A stretch of 64,000 bases of DNA from Progne subis subis (Eukaryota > Chordata > Aves > Passeriformes > Hirundinidae), in NCBI GenBank assembly GCA_022316685.1, contig JAKJHU010000108.1:248001-312000 (forward strand), in the 5' to 3' direction. Position numbers and translations under genes: made by a program. Of this stretch, positions 47,461 through 59,639 are shown in pieces; within the stretch, counting starts at the first letter, position 1; each line of letters starts with the position of its first letter. The notes under the pieces were generated by a model. The model ran no database searches. It was given only the letters and a program-made list of their open reading frames with translations, and had not been told where the DNA came from.

Positions 47461-49620
47461 CTGCCTGCGCTCCCCAGCACGGAGCAGGGGGTGAGGGGCA
47501 GCCTGGCACCCGAGCCTGCCCCACAACTCCCTTTAGGAGGGATGGGCAGCAGGGATTGTCCCGGGGTGTGGATGGAGGCTTTCCCTGAGCGCAGCTGTCC
47601 CTCTGCTCCCTTGGCCCTCAAATCCTGGTGTCCAGGTGGGATTGAGGCAGAATTGCATTTAAATAGGGATAGAAGTAAATTTAAACATTGAGAACATCCT
47701 GAGCTGATGAGGAGAACAACTCTGAGGGGGCTGGAGGTGAGGCCAGGAGCCTCACAGACCTCAGCCTGAGAACAGAGAGATGCCAGTTCTTCTTCTCACA
47801 CCCTTAAGTACCCGAAAGGGCCTTTTTGGAAAGCAGCCTGACCTTTGCAGGGAGTTTAGTCATAAACCAGCCATATTTTATCAGAGGAAAAATAAAAAGA
47901 TTCCTCCCAAGAAATCTCTCCTCCTGGTCCTGTCTTCCCAGAAAAAACAAAAAACCAAAAAAACAACACTTTTAGCATCCAACACCTCCTGCTGGTGCTG
48001 GGAGTGCAGGTGATGCTCCTGGCAGTAATGGGCAGCTGGGAAGATTTGTTAAGGATCCAGAAATTCCCTAGATTATACTCAAGACTGAGTGTAACCCCAA
48101 ATTTTGGAGGCTGAGGACTGTGCGTCCCTGCAGCTGAAGGGGCTGGAACACAAAACTGATCCAGGGCTGGAGAAGGACGTGAGGCCAAAAGCGCTGTGGG
48201 CACTGAGCAGGGTGAGCCTGGCAGGCCAAGGGGAGAAGGAGAAATTCAGGAGGATGCAGGGAAGTGCAATGAGTGGGAAATCAGCGAGTTCCTGCCGAGG
48301 GAAGGACAGATAATGGGCAGAGGCAAGAAAGGCGAGGATCAAAGTGGCTATTGATGCTGCAACGGGCCGGGGAGGGATCAAAGGGGAGATAAAACAGGTT
48401 GCCAAGGCATCCGAGGCTTTCTTCAGTTCTCAGCCCCCACCCCCGTTCCTCGGAAGGGAGGCTGAAGAAACAGGAACAATGAAGGCAGTGCCAGCAAGGG
48501 GCTGGGGAGCACGGCCCAGCCAGGATAAATAACCCCCAGCTCAGCCTCACCCTTTATTTTTAATGCTTTTTTAAAGGTGAAAGCCAAATTCTGCCGTTCT
48601 CCTGATGAGCTCTCCCTGTTTCTGCACGGTTTTGGTCCAACCCTTCTTAAAAATGGCCCTGAATTCCTCACCTGATCATTCACCAGCGGATTTGGGGAGG
48701 TGAGGGGGCTGCACCAGTCACCCCAGAGCATCCAGAGCGCTCCCATGCCATCAGTGGCTCAGAAAATCCCCAAACCCAGGGCTCCTTTCACCTGCCCAAA
48801 GCCCTGTGACTGCTGCCAGCGATTTGAAGTGGTCTCCAGGCCAGGGAATGGGTAGAAAGTAAAGAAAAGATGAGATCTAGTAACCTTCAGGGTTTGTTCC
48901 TGAGCAATCCTTGCTGTTATCCGGATGGGCCCCCTTCCAAGTGGATGTTTGTGTAACTCCTGAGGGGCATTAGCAGCTCTAGATCAGCATTTTAATCTCC
49001 CTTCAATTCCTATTTTCTTGTCTGCCCTCTGGGGACCATCTCAGAGCAGTAAGGGGAGATTTAAAGTGAAACCAAGGGGGGGCTGCTGGTGCAGAGCAGG
49101 AGACGCCGGCTCCCTAAAAAATGGGATTTTGCCCAAATTTTGCTCAGCTCCGCAGCTGTGCTCAGCTGCTCTGAGCCGTGATCACTCTGGAAGAACCTGC
49201 CTGGCAACCCAACATGCAGACACAGCTCGATTTGAGACAAATCCCCCCACCCCACCAGCTCCGCACTCTGCAGAAAGGAAAAAAACCTCCCCGCCCTCAA
49301 AGCAAACCCCAGGTTCTCCCAAATTGGCAGGAAATGACTCACCCCACAAATACAGGCTCGGGAATATTCGAGTTCTCCTCCAGGTATGAGGAAGCACTAA
49401 AAAAAAAAATAAAAATCCCTTAATTAGGGTTTTGTGGGGAAGAGTTTGGGAGGTCTCAGGTGCTCTGCTTGTCCTGGGTTGGTTTTGAGCCCCTTCCAGT
49501 GCACAGAAGTGAAAGAGCAGCCCCAGCTCCGTGATTTCCACGCGATTTCCAACCTCTTCCTGGGACAGCAGAATTGCTGCCCACACCAACCAGCCCAGCA
49601 GCAGCTCCTGCCAGAGTGGT
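47461..49620. other. Noncoding unique sequence
   Basis: No transposon or gene seen. An A-rich stretch lies at about 49399-49412. Confidence 0.5.
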
Positions 49621-49680
49621 ACAGGTAATTAGACAGGTAATTAGACAGGCAATGTCCAGGTAATTAGCCAGGTAATTAAG
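49621..49680. promoter_or_regulatory. Five-unit 12-bp array of CAGGTAATTA
   Basis: Units start at 49621, 49633, 49645, 49656 and 49668, with spacing of 12, 12, 11 and 12. Four of the five read (A/C)CAGGTAATTA(G/A). The third is altered (ACAGGCAATGT). Each good unit joins a ZEB/Snail-type CAGGTA to a homeodomain-type TAATTA, overlapping at TA. The near-helical spacing would put the sites on about the same face of the DNA. The repeat itself is directly visible; regulatory use is an inference. Confidence 0.55.
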
Positions 49681-50855
49681 CAGCCAAACTCTGACTGACA
49701 GGAAACTTGGGCACCCCTCCCTGTGGTCATAATTTCAGGATGTATTTCCCACTCAAGAAAAGAGATTTTATCCGGGGTATCTATCTAATCTACTATTGAG
49801 GCTCAACTAAAAACTGCTTTTCCTTGGCAATGCCCAAGAATTCTGTTCCACTTCTATTTTTCCTATTCTAGGAAGGACAGAAGGACAAAACAAATCCAAA
49901 AATAATCCCCTGCCCTGGCTTTTGCTCCCTCAGTGGCTCCCTTTGGCCGTGCTGCCATCCTCTCATGGCCATTTACTCACATTGATTACACAGATATTGT
50001 TCTGTGGGGTTTGCTCTGATCCTTCGGAAAACAGAAGTAAATGAAATGAATAAAACTCTGAAATAAAACTCTGCTGGACCAGGAGTAGCTGAAGAGTTTG
50101 GGGATGTTTTTCCTACACAACCCCCTCCCCTAGGTTTTGGATTTGGGATTTTCTCTGGGAGAGATGAGAGCAGAGACAGTGGAATTATCAAGGTCTGTGC
50201 GAGTTGCTTTAATTCCCATCCCTCTGCCCCCTCTCCCGGGTCCCTGCTGGGGAAAAAATACAGCACATCCTCATTCTGGTGCTCCCATTCCACAGGGAAT
50301 TCTCTCCTCAGCGTTGGAAAATGCCTCATTAGGAAGGAAGCAGGCGGGGAAGGTTTTGCTGAGACAGGGCCTAGGGGGGTGATTTTGGATTTTTTTATTT
50401 TTGCTCTTCCTCAACTCAGCTGTGGTAGTTTTCATCAAGGATGTTTGGGTTGAGTTTTCCCAACATATTAATCCCCCCAGATTTGGGGGATTTCTATTAT
50501 TAATACCCTAAAGACAATCCGAACTGTTGTCCCAACACCAAAAAAATAACAACAAAATCCCAAATAAATAAGCACAGCTCCATCTCCTCTTCCCCATTTA
50601 GCGTCTCCCTTTTTGGGGATGTGTCAGACACTGAGCTCATCCTTTCAGGCACTGTGTTAATGTAGAGGAGCTGTTCAAATTGCCATGTGGAGATGCATTA
50701 AAAAAGCTCGATCTGTTTGTCTGGTGGGAGGAAATGTTTTCTCTTAGGAGGTTCCAAGCAAAACTTAGTCCACTTTTCCCCCCACCGCCTTTTCACTGAA
50801 CTGAAAAAAAAGGATGATTTCATCAGATTTCCTTGATTTTTTTTCCCCCTTTTTA
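49681..50855. other. Noncoding unique sequence
   Basis: No gene or transposon seen. Confidence 0.5.
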
Positions 50856-50881
50856 TTTTTTTTTTTTTTTTTTTTTTTTTT
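50856..50881. repeat. Poly(T), 26 nt
   Basis: T26 preceded by TTTTTA. Confidence 0.95.
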
Positions 50882-51587
50882 ATCTTAAGCTTCACCTCCG
50901 CGAATCATGTGTTTACCTTCAAAACCGAAGAAAAGAAAAACTCTCTGGCTCCCCCCTCCCGCCTTGCAGCGCCATTAAAAATTCTTAAAGCCGCGTAGCC
51001 TTAGAGAACAGCCTTTCCAAAAGACATGAAAAAGAATCGCTGATTTATTTATTATTTATGGAGCTCATTATCTTTTAACTCCGGGGGGTGGCAAATATAG
51101 GATGGACTCCTTCAAACGGCTTGTGGGCCCTCCAGTGGTGCTCTCCATGGTTTCTGTGCTGGGGAGGGGAGGGGAGAGCAATTCCAGAGGAAAAGTGAAG
51201 TAAGGACAGGTAGGGTGGGCAGTTTTTGGAGATTTGTTGGACTGGGATGAGGAAAAACTGGGCCAGTTCGGCCGGGAATTGTCTGGGATGGGATTCAGGA
51301 GATTGGGAGCTGGCACAGGATCGTCCCAGCGGTGCAGGGAGGGAATATTTCCCTGGAGTGCTGTGAGACGCTGAGAATTTCCAGCTCCTCTCTGCTCATC
51401 CCTGCTCCATTAAACTCCTTCAGGAGGGATCCTGCAAATGGATCTCAGCTGGTAAATGAGCCCTGGGAGCAGGAGCTGGCAGGGTGGAAAGGGGCAGAAA
51501 AATGGCCTCAAAATCCAAGGTTTTGGGAATTGTTTGGAAATCCACTCGGATTTCTGGTGTTTTCCCCCTTTGGGTTTGGTCACTGGT
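50882..51587. other. Noncoding spacer
   Basis: Positions 50970-51080 are AT-rich with CpG (AAAGCCGCGTAGCC) and could be part of a noncoding element. No gene seen. Confidence 0.42.
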
Positions 51588-51785
51588 GTTTGCTGGGGCA
51601 CACACAGGGAGAAACAGAGGTTTTGGGAGGGATGGGTTGGGACTGAGCTGATTTTCGGGGCTCCAGACTGGAGGGGAAAAACCCAAACAAAGAGCTGCTG
51701 CTGTTCCTTGCTGTGCCATTGTTGTTATAAACCACAAATCCAAACCTTCCTCCCGTCCCTGAATTCCCTCATCCCAATGGGCCTG
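51588..51785. repeat. Dispersed duplicate C, copy 1
   Basis: Matches 54105-54296 in the same orientation at about 90% by eye with two small gaps. Both begin GTTTGCTGG and end CTCATCCCAA(T/C)GGGCCTG. Flanks are unrelated. Family not recognised. Confidence 0.87.
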
Positions 51786-51970
51786 TTTAAAATCACATTT
51801 TACTGCTGTGATGCTGCTGGTGGCAATGCGAATTCAGAGTATTTAGAGGAGAAAAGTGCCCTGCCTTAATTTCCAACACTCACCTTTAAACATTCCACTG
51901 CTCCCTATTTTTAGGGGGTTTGTGATGGCAGAATCCAGCCTTTTTTAAAAATCCAGTTTTTTTGTGGTGG
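51786..51970. other. Noncoding spacer
   Basis: Nothing recognisable. Confidence 0.5.
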
Positions 51971-52018
51971 TTTTTTTTTTTTTTTTTTTTTTTTTTTGTT
52001 TTTTTTTTTTGTTTTTTT
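51971..52018. repeat. Poly(T) tract, interrupted
   Basis: T27, G, T12, G, T7. Confidence 0.95.
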
Positions 52019-54104
52019 CTGATTGTATCTCCCTATCACAACTTTGGTTAAACTTCCCCCAAATCCTGTTCCTTAGCATAATTTGGGTGGATTTCTTCTG
52101 CATCTCAGCACTACCCCTGATTATTTATGGCCCATCACAATCAGCTTCGATGGAGAAGGAGAAAAACACCCCCTGCCTTTGCCAACAATTCGTGGTGCAG
52201 CTGAGTTTGGGGCTGCAAATAAATGCAAGTAGGTCATAAAACATCCTGACTCGAGGCAGGGGGAGAATCTTCCATCAGGTTCTTCCATCAGGTGCAACAA
52301 AATTCCAGGGATTGCACGGAGTTGCTGCAAGTCCTGGATCTTTAATCTGTTTTTGTTGGGTTTTTTTTCTGCTGATTAAAGCTTTCCTAATATTGGGGGT
52401 GTTAATTTATGTAGATTCCTGAAGCCTGGCACTGTTTATGTGAGTGTACCTCAGGAATAAGGAGGGAAGTCGTGTCACAGATGCCCAGGGTGAGGGGATC
52501 CTCTGGAGAGGCTCTGCCTTGGGAAGCAGCTCTGCATCCAAGCTAAATTCCATAATTCTGGACATGAGGAACCACCTTAACCTCAACAGAGAGAAAATCA
52601 GGGAAGCCTTGAGTTGTGATAATATTCCAAGAGGGTTTTTGCTGTTCAAATTCCACCTTCAAGGGAGAGGCAGCTCCTCGTGGAAGCTCAGCAAAGCACT
52701 TCCCAAAATCCCAAATTCCCGTGGGATATTGGGGATGATTGTCCCAGCAGCACCAGGGCCTGCACAGCCTCTCCTGATCCCAACTTTGATTTCCCCATGG
52801 AAACTCACTCCGTGTTCTCAGCAGCTCCTGGATTCTTTTCTCTTTTGGGAAAAATAAGGATTCACATCTTGTTTGTCACTGTTGTCTTGTTCCCGCCACT
52901 GACTCAGGGATAAGGATCTGGCACAGAACATTTTATCAGCTGTAGTAAATGTTCTTTCTTCATTAATTCCATTTGGGATCAATAATTAATGCTGCTGTCT
53001 CCTTTGCAATCCCCCTCGATGGGAGAGGTCAGGATTTTGCAGCTCTGTGTTCCTTGAATCCCTCACAATCCCCAAATACACAAGGATTCCTATTTTACAC
53101 AACTTTTTTTGCCTTGTTTAGGGGTCAGCAAGATCCCAATTTATGGGGAAAAGGTGGATAATGGGGAATAGAATTCCCAGCACAGAGGAAAGGTAGCAAT
53201 GGCTGAGCAAGGATCATCCCATCGCTCCCTGGTCAGAATAATTCAGAGAGACTTGTGGGGCAGCGAGTGAACTTTAAATTGGTAGGAAAAGCAGAGACAG
53301 AGAGGATTTCTCTGCCCACCACAATCTCCCCAGGGCTGAGAGCTCTCTGACCAATTCTTCTGGCAGAGATCACCAAACTCCAGGTTTGGGTCAGCGCAGC
53401 CCAAACTTCACGCGCCAGTGGTGATTCCAAGGTGGAAACGCTTTGGGGTCTCTTGAGAAAACGCACATCCCTGGAGCATCTCCTACCTCAAAAATCAGAG
53501 GGATTGGGGTTCCAAATTTCAAAAAACAAATAGGGCAAGGCTCAGGAGGCAGAATTTCCCTGGCTTTCGGCTGTTTTTAGCTATCAGCTCCCCTTGGGCC
53601 AGCCCACAGCAAATCAGGGCTCTCTCTTGGCTGCTTTTCTGAGGCATTAACCAAGAGCAGATAAATCCTGAGCCGGAGTTTATTTCTGGAACAGCGAAAT
53701 GCCAGGATGGGATCTCTGTGCCAGCAGCAGCACGAATCTCAGCCCCACCGGTGGCTCTGGACCCTGCTGCGGGTAAAAAAGAGAATTTCAAAAGGTGGCA
53801 GAGTACCTGATAAAGGCCTCAGTTAATCCCACAGTTAATCTCAGTGTCAGAATGGCAGAGGGATTTCCACACGCTGCGGAGCCAGGGGATGTTTGTCCTC
53901 CTCCCAGGTGCCAGGGAAACAGAGGCAATGAGGATAAAATTCCCAATTCCCATCTTTTCAGATGGTTTCCTTCTCCTGCTGTCTTCTCTCGAAGATTCTT
54001 CCCTCCCCTTCCCCTTTCTTAGCCAAACCCGAATCGTTTAAATACAAAAAGAGGGGTTTAATTCATTTACCTGACAAGGTGCCACAGCACTAATCCTATC
54101 TGGC
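52019..54104. other. Noncoding unique sequence
   Basis: No transposon or gene seen. Confidence 0.5.
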
Positions 54105-54296
54105 GTTTGCTGGAGGACAGACAGGGAAAAACAGAGTTTCTGGGAGGGATGGGTTGGGACTGAGCTGATTTTTGGGGTTCCAGACTGAAAGGGAAAAGCC
54201 CAAACAAAGAACTGCTGCTGTTCCTTGCCACAGTTGTTATAAACACAAATCCAAACCTTCCTCCTGTCCCTGAACTCCCTCATCCCAACGGGCCTG
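54105..54296. repeat. Dispersed duplicate C, copy 2
   Basis: Second copy of the segment at 51588, 2,517 bp away. It lacks about 4 bases near 54229 and one base near 54240 relative to copy 1. Confidence 0.87.
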
Positions 54297-56125
54297 GATG
54301 AGGATGGAGATTCCAAGGTTGCTCCTCCTGGGAAAGTCTGGCTCCTGTGCCCATCCTTTCTCCCGGCTTTGTTTGCTCCAGTTTGGCCAAAGCTGCACAA
54401 ATCCAGGAGAGATCTGGAGAAGCTGAGCCTCCTCCCCTTGGCTCTGTCCCTCACATGGAGCAGCAGCAAACCCCAGCTCTCCCTGTGTGGAAAATCCAGG
54501 GCCCTGCAGATCCTGCTGGAAAAGCTCCTCCTGCCTCTGCTGTTGGCATTTTTCTGACGTTTCCCTCTTTCATCCCAAGACATTTTTTTGCCAGTGGTAG
54601 GGTTTGATTTCAGAGCCCAAGAATTTCTCCTGGTGTGCCATTGTTATTTCCTAGTTCCTGGCTCTTCTGCAAAAGATCTTCAAACAAAGACCTTCAGTCT
54701 CAAATTCAAAAATTAATTCACACAGGTGGTTGGTGTTCGCCCCCTGTTCGAACCCATGGATGCTCTGTGGTATAAACTGAATTAAAATTACCTGGGCCAA
54801 CCTCTGCTTTTGCAAACACTCACTGGAGCATTTCAGGTTTTTTGCCTCATCTTCCACCAGAGGCATAAATGGGATTATTCCACAGCCTTCCAGTCAGCCA
54901 CAGCCCCCAAACAGGGAAACAATGGAGCTCTCAGCCAGCAAAAGTGCAAATGGGATTCAGAGCCTAATTAGATGGGGAGACTGGGAGCAAATATGTAAAT
55001 ACCAGAATGACTATTGTAAAAAAAAAATATTTTCAGTTATTTGTACTGCAGGATTCCTTGATTTGCTGCTGGGACTGGGAGGTTTTATCTCCGTGGTCTC
55101 TTAGGAAAGGCAGGGGGGGGAAATGCCAAGCAAATCAAAGCAGTGGCTTTGTTTTCCCGATGTGCTGGAAAGGGGGAGGCCAGGTAAGCATGCTCAATTA
55201 ACAGGAATGAAAAATTCCTCCTAATTTTAAGATGAAGGGGGGGAATGAGAAAAAAAAAAAAAAAGGTGCCAGGGATCCCCTGAGTGCATGGATATCAACA
55301 TGGAGTGAGTGGGTAGTGTCTGAGCAGTGCAGAACCTTGGATCCACCAAGGATTCACGCTGAAGGAATGAGGCAGTGAGATGAGCTGTGCTTTCTTTGGT
55401 GGGTTGGTTTTTTGTTTAATAAGTTGAGCCAGAAATGCCTGGCAAGGAGAGTTTAAGAGGCGCTGCCTGCAGAAGATGGAGCGAGGGATGAGGCACGAGG
55501 GGTAAATGTCCCTCCTGCGTGGGGATCTGGGACTCAGGGCTTTGCGAGCTGCTGAAACCACAGCCCCAGGCAGGAATTTGTGTTCTGTGGCAGCGAAGGA
55601 GGAGTTTGCGATGCCCTGAGTGGCAGAGAGAAAGGCAGCCGAGCTTCCTGGCAATGCAATTGTCATCTCGGAGCCGCAGAACCACCCGTGGGAGAGCAGC
55701 TGCCTGCAGCAGAGTCTGGCCTTTGAGTAAAAGCTGAAGGAAATTGCTGTGGGCCCTCGGGGGAGGCTCTGGAGAGCTGATTTAGGATGGGTCAGAGCAG
55801 TTCCCAGCCCAAATTGCCCTCTGTAATTTCTTGTCTGCCACGTGCCAGCCCATCTCAGCTCTCAAATCCCCAGCATCTCCCAGAACCTTCCCTGCCGCCC
55901 TCTCCTTTCATCCCCCTTCCCTGAACTCCGAGCCCATCTGCTTTGGATAAAAGCATCCTTCCCTTCTCCCCTGAAACACAGACTTGAAATTATCCTTACA
56001 GAGGGAGCAGACCCTTCCACCAAAGCTTTCCTCCACTGCTGGAGCTCCAGCTCTGAATTTCCAGTCCACTTCCAGATGCTCAGCAGAGGAACTGCGTCCC
56101 TCAAACACAACTGCAAGTGGAAAGA
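54297..56125. other. Noncoding unique sequence
   Basis: An A15 run lies at 55250-55264. A forward 177-codon frame (55842-56375) runs into the AAT repeat and is rejected. No gene seen. Confidence 0.48.
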
Positions 56126-56173
56126 AATAACAATAATAACAATAATAACAACAACAATAATAATAATAATAAT
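56126..56173. repeat. (AAT/AAC)n microsatellite
   Basis: Mixed AATAAC and AAT units, ending in a pure AAT run. Confidence 0.94.
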
Positions 56174-56930
56174 CCTTTCAGCTGGAGACTTTTGCCCCAT
56201 GACCGTGTTTTCTCCGTGGAATAATTCCTTCCAGGGAAAATTCATGGAATTAAAAGGGGATTCCATGCAGAAGCCACGAATAATTCCGTTGACCGGCATT
56301 CCTTTAGCAGTGGTCGTTCTTGTTTCGTTAATCTCATCCAATTTAAAGTCAGATAACACTGGCAGAGTCCTTTAGAGCAGGAAATGCAGGAACTTCACTT
56401 CTGTTTTGGGGTGCTGTGCTCTGCACAGAGTCCCTCAACATCTGGCCACTGCTTGTCTCCTATGCCTGGGCTTTCACACCTCTGGGAGGCAGAAATTTCC
56501 TGCTGATGCCTTCCCTGAGAAAAGCTCTGGAAAATGCCCCCCAAATTTGTGGCCAACACGTTTTTTTTTTCCCAGGGTAAAACTGCCCGGTTTCTGTGCA
56601 TCAGTTTGTGCTGCTCCCTGATTTCTCCACGTTGGGTTTTTAGGTGCTTGCAAAGAGCAGAAAAGGAGAAATTCTCCTTTGCCACAAGCGGCAGGAGCCG
56701 TGGGCTTTCCCCTCCTTTTACCGGGGAAAGTAGGGGCTACTTAATGAAATAATTGCTCCTTTAACAAATTACCCCTCATTAGCCGAGCCACTGTGGCTGT
56801 GCACACTCTGATCTAGGGAATGAAGAGATATTACCTTAAAATAATCCAAAGAATGGGCACAGCTGAGCTGCCTGGCCGCTTTTATCTACCAGCAGCTGAC
56901 TAAAAGTGATGCCCTGTAGCTGCTGACAGC

Positions 56931-56931
<1 letters not shown>
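56174..56931. other. Noncoding spacer
   Basis: Positions 56740-56930 are AT-rich with CTTAATGAAATAATTGC and other homeodomain cores and could be a noncoding element. No gene seen. Confidence 0.42.

Positions 56932-56974
<43 letters not shown>
56932..56974. repeat. (AAT)14 microsatellite
   Basis: Perfect run of about 14 AAT units (43 bp), the longest pure trinucleotide repeat in the window. Confidence 0.96.
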
Positions 56975-57119
56975 GGCATCACAACACAGCTTTGAACCTG
57001 GCTGGTTCAGGGTGGAAAATGTTGTTTTTTTCTGCAGGCTGAGGTTGATGCTGAGGTTAACAGAGGGGGTTTTACCTTGGGCTGAGCCAGAGTTGCTGTC
57101 CCGGCTCAGATAAATGAGA

Positions 57120-57163
57120 CATCTCCCACTAAACCAGGTCCATGCTGGCCTTGGACACCTCCA
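57120..57163 (-). mobile_element. Possible CR1 remnant
   Basis: TCCCACTAAACCAGG followed by CTGGCCTTGGACACCTCCAG resembles an antisense CR1 3' region with an internal deletion. Too short to be sure. Confidence 0.35.
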
Positions 57164-57718
57164 GATCTCCAGCCTTGTTCTGATATTTCACCAGCCCAAG
57201 GCAGCCCTCTGTCCTTTATTTAACCCTCTGTATTCCAGTCAAACTCGCTGCTTCAGAAGAGATGGAACTGGGGCACGTGGAGAGGCTCAGACAAGGAGCA
57301 ATAATTTCTCTGGGTGATGAAAATACAGAGTTATTGTGTTCGTTGTGAAGGGCAGGAGTCCCTCACGCCTACTGAACATGAGAGGGATGTCGGGATGAGA
57401 TTTTTGTTCCTGATTATTTCCCTCTCCTTCAAGTGCAGCTGTTCTTTTAGCAGCAGCAAATGGATTTGGGAATATTCAATCATTACTTCTCCCTGAAATT
57501 ATTTTTCTTCTAAGTATATCACATAATAAGTGTTTCAGCAGGGAAAATTTTCATTTTCTCATACTTTTCTTTTTCAGAAAATGCATTATTCTGTTTAGCT
57601 TCCTCTGCTTCTTTCATCATGTGTGTTATTCCATCTCCTCTCTGAAGCATCCACACGTAAAATATTAGAATTATTAGCTATATTTTGCATAGGCCGAGGT
57701 TGCCAGAACAGAGAGAGA
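57164..57718. other. Noncoding sequence, AT-rich in its second half
   Basis: Positions 57480-57700 are AT-rich (AAATTATTTTTCTTC, TAGAATTATTAGC) and unassigned. No gene seen. Confidence 0.42.
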
Positions 57719-57836
57719 TTTTAGACTATATATTAGGGGAAAAAAAAAAAAAAAAAAAGAAAGAAATCTTTACTGTGAGTGTGGTGATGCCCTGGCACAA
57801 CTTGCCCAGAGAGCCGTGGCTGCCCCATCCCTGGAA
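57719..57836 (+). mobile_element. CR1 LINE fragment, sense, with an internal A19 run
   Basis: TTTAGACTATATATTAGG, a 19-A run at 57740-57758, then TCTTTACTGTGAGTGTGG, GATGCCCTGGCACAAC, TTGCCCAGAGAGCC and GTGGCTGCCCCATCCCTGG. The A run sits where the consensus has a short A stretch, so it is probably an expansion inside the element. Confidence 0.9.
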
Positions 57837-59639
57837 AACCCTCTCCTCATGCTCCTGCCTTGCTCCAAACTCATTTTCCCGAAGAAAACCTCATTTTCTC
57901 TGTGTTTCTGATCTCTTTAGCTGTAAAATGGGAATTCCCATTTGCTGGGAAAATCAATTCAACGGAGGTGCTGATGCTGCGCTGCTCTGCTGAGGGGCGG
58001 CCACCCCAGCTGTGGGGTTGAGGCGATTTCCAGGTGCTAAAAGTGGCATTAATTAGGGCCAGGAGCCAAGTGCTCACTGATGGGTGTCCCCAGAGGCAGC
58101 TCCCCCACATCTGGGCTGTTCCCCCAGCAGCTGCTCCTGCCAGATGTGCTCCTCACCCAGCTGCCCTTGCCCTGCCTTCCCTCTGGCCCTGTTCCTGCAG
58201 CTCCTGGCTGATTCTCACCCCCCAGGATTTCCCCCTGACACGCAGCAGCCTTGCCTGGCACTGAGAGAACTTCCCCCCCTCTCCAAGTAAAACTAGAAAT
58301 CGTAAATATGGCTGGCTGCTCAGCTCTGCAAGCCCAGCTGTGGAATTTTTCCAGCCCAGCCAGGTTGTTGCCACCTGAGGCCTGGGTGGAGGTTGGTTCT
58401 GAGGATGCTGCTCAATTCCCATTCCTCGTGGAACCACACAGAACTGTGAAAAACTTCCCTGCTGCTCACTAGAGTGATCACTGAGGTGTGGAAATGGCTT
58501 GGGACAAGGAGCTGGACACCCTCAGTGACAAAGTACGGCCCAAACAGAGCCAAAATTGACTGACCAGAGCAAAACAAAGGCCAGAACTCAGCAAATGCTG
58601 CCTGGGAGAGACAAAGCAGAGCCAGGCTGGAGGCCTGGCACCGCTGTCCCAGCTGCACACGGGTCCTGACACGCCTGTGACACTGGTGCCACCAGCCAGC
58701 TGAGTGTCACAGAGCTGCCTGCTGGGTTTTAATTAGAGTGACACTAAATGACACGGAGCCCGTCCTTTTCAGCGCGGCCTGGGGAGAACGGGCAGACGAG
58801 CGTTTTCAATTTAAGGTTTAGTTAGATAATGCCTGTTGGTGCCAGTAGATTACAGAGTGGATATTAAATCCTCCAGGATTTGCAATGGCAAAGTACTCGC
58901 AGAATCCACAAGCAGGAAGGAGAGCAGGGCTGTGGAGCTGTCGTCCCCTGGAGGACCCGGGCAGGAGGAGAAAATGGGAAGTAAATCCTCCCTTTTTAGG
59001 AAGCTCCACGTAAAGGACACACAGGGGCAGGCTGTGGCCTTGAAAGGTTCCCTGTGAAGGAGACTTCCTGCTCCTGACAGGGGCCAAAGGGCAAGGAGAA
59101 GGTGATGGGGTTTGTCAGACTGCTAGAGCAGGGAGAGACAGGGCTGGGTGAGGAGTGCCAGAGCTCCTGCTGGGGGTTTGGGGCAAGGATCCCACAAAAA
59201 CACCTTCTGGGGTGTCCCTGCAAACCCAGACCTGTGCTGAGGCCCTGAGATATCGAGTGAAATCCCCCTGAGCTGATGCTGAGCTGATGAGCAGCTCCTG
59301 ATGGCAGCAAAGCAAACCCAAGCAAGCCTTGGGATGTGCTGGCCCCTTTAGCCCAGCTTCAGCAGGATTTGGGGGCATCCAGGACTTGTCAAGTTCTTCC
59401 TAGAGCTCACCAAAGCCAGACTGAGCCAGGTTTGGGGTGCCAGCCACGGGAAGATTGACAGGGATCGGGTTCTGTGAGGGTAAACAGACACTTAGAGGCA
59501 GAGTTTGACAGAATTTGCTGTAAATCCTCCCCAAAACACATCCCAGAGCACAGGGTTCAGGATCAGCAGTGCCAGGGAATCTGCTCCTGCGGGTCCGTCC
59601 CTGTCCTGAATTCTCAGGGGGGAAAGTGTTGAAAACTCA
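57837..59639. other. Noncoding unique sequence
   Basis: Positions 58735-58870 mix CpG and AT-rich words (TTTAAGGTTTAGTTAGATAATG) and may be a small noncoding element. No transposon or gene seen. Confidence 0.45.

Noticed and set aside
46721..47621. Reverse frames of 214-267 codons rich in Cys, His, Pro and Ser, superficially zinc-finger-like
   Set aside because: The Cys/His pattern comes from the 22/26-bp minisatellite. The spacing does not fit any zinc finger and the frame changes with each unit.
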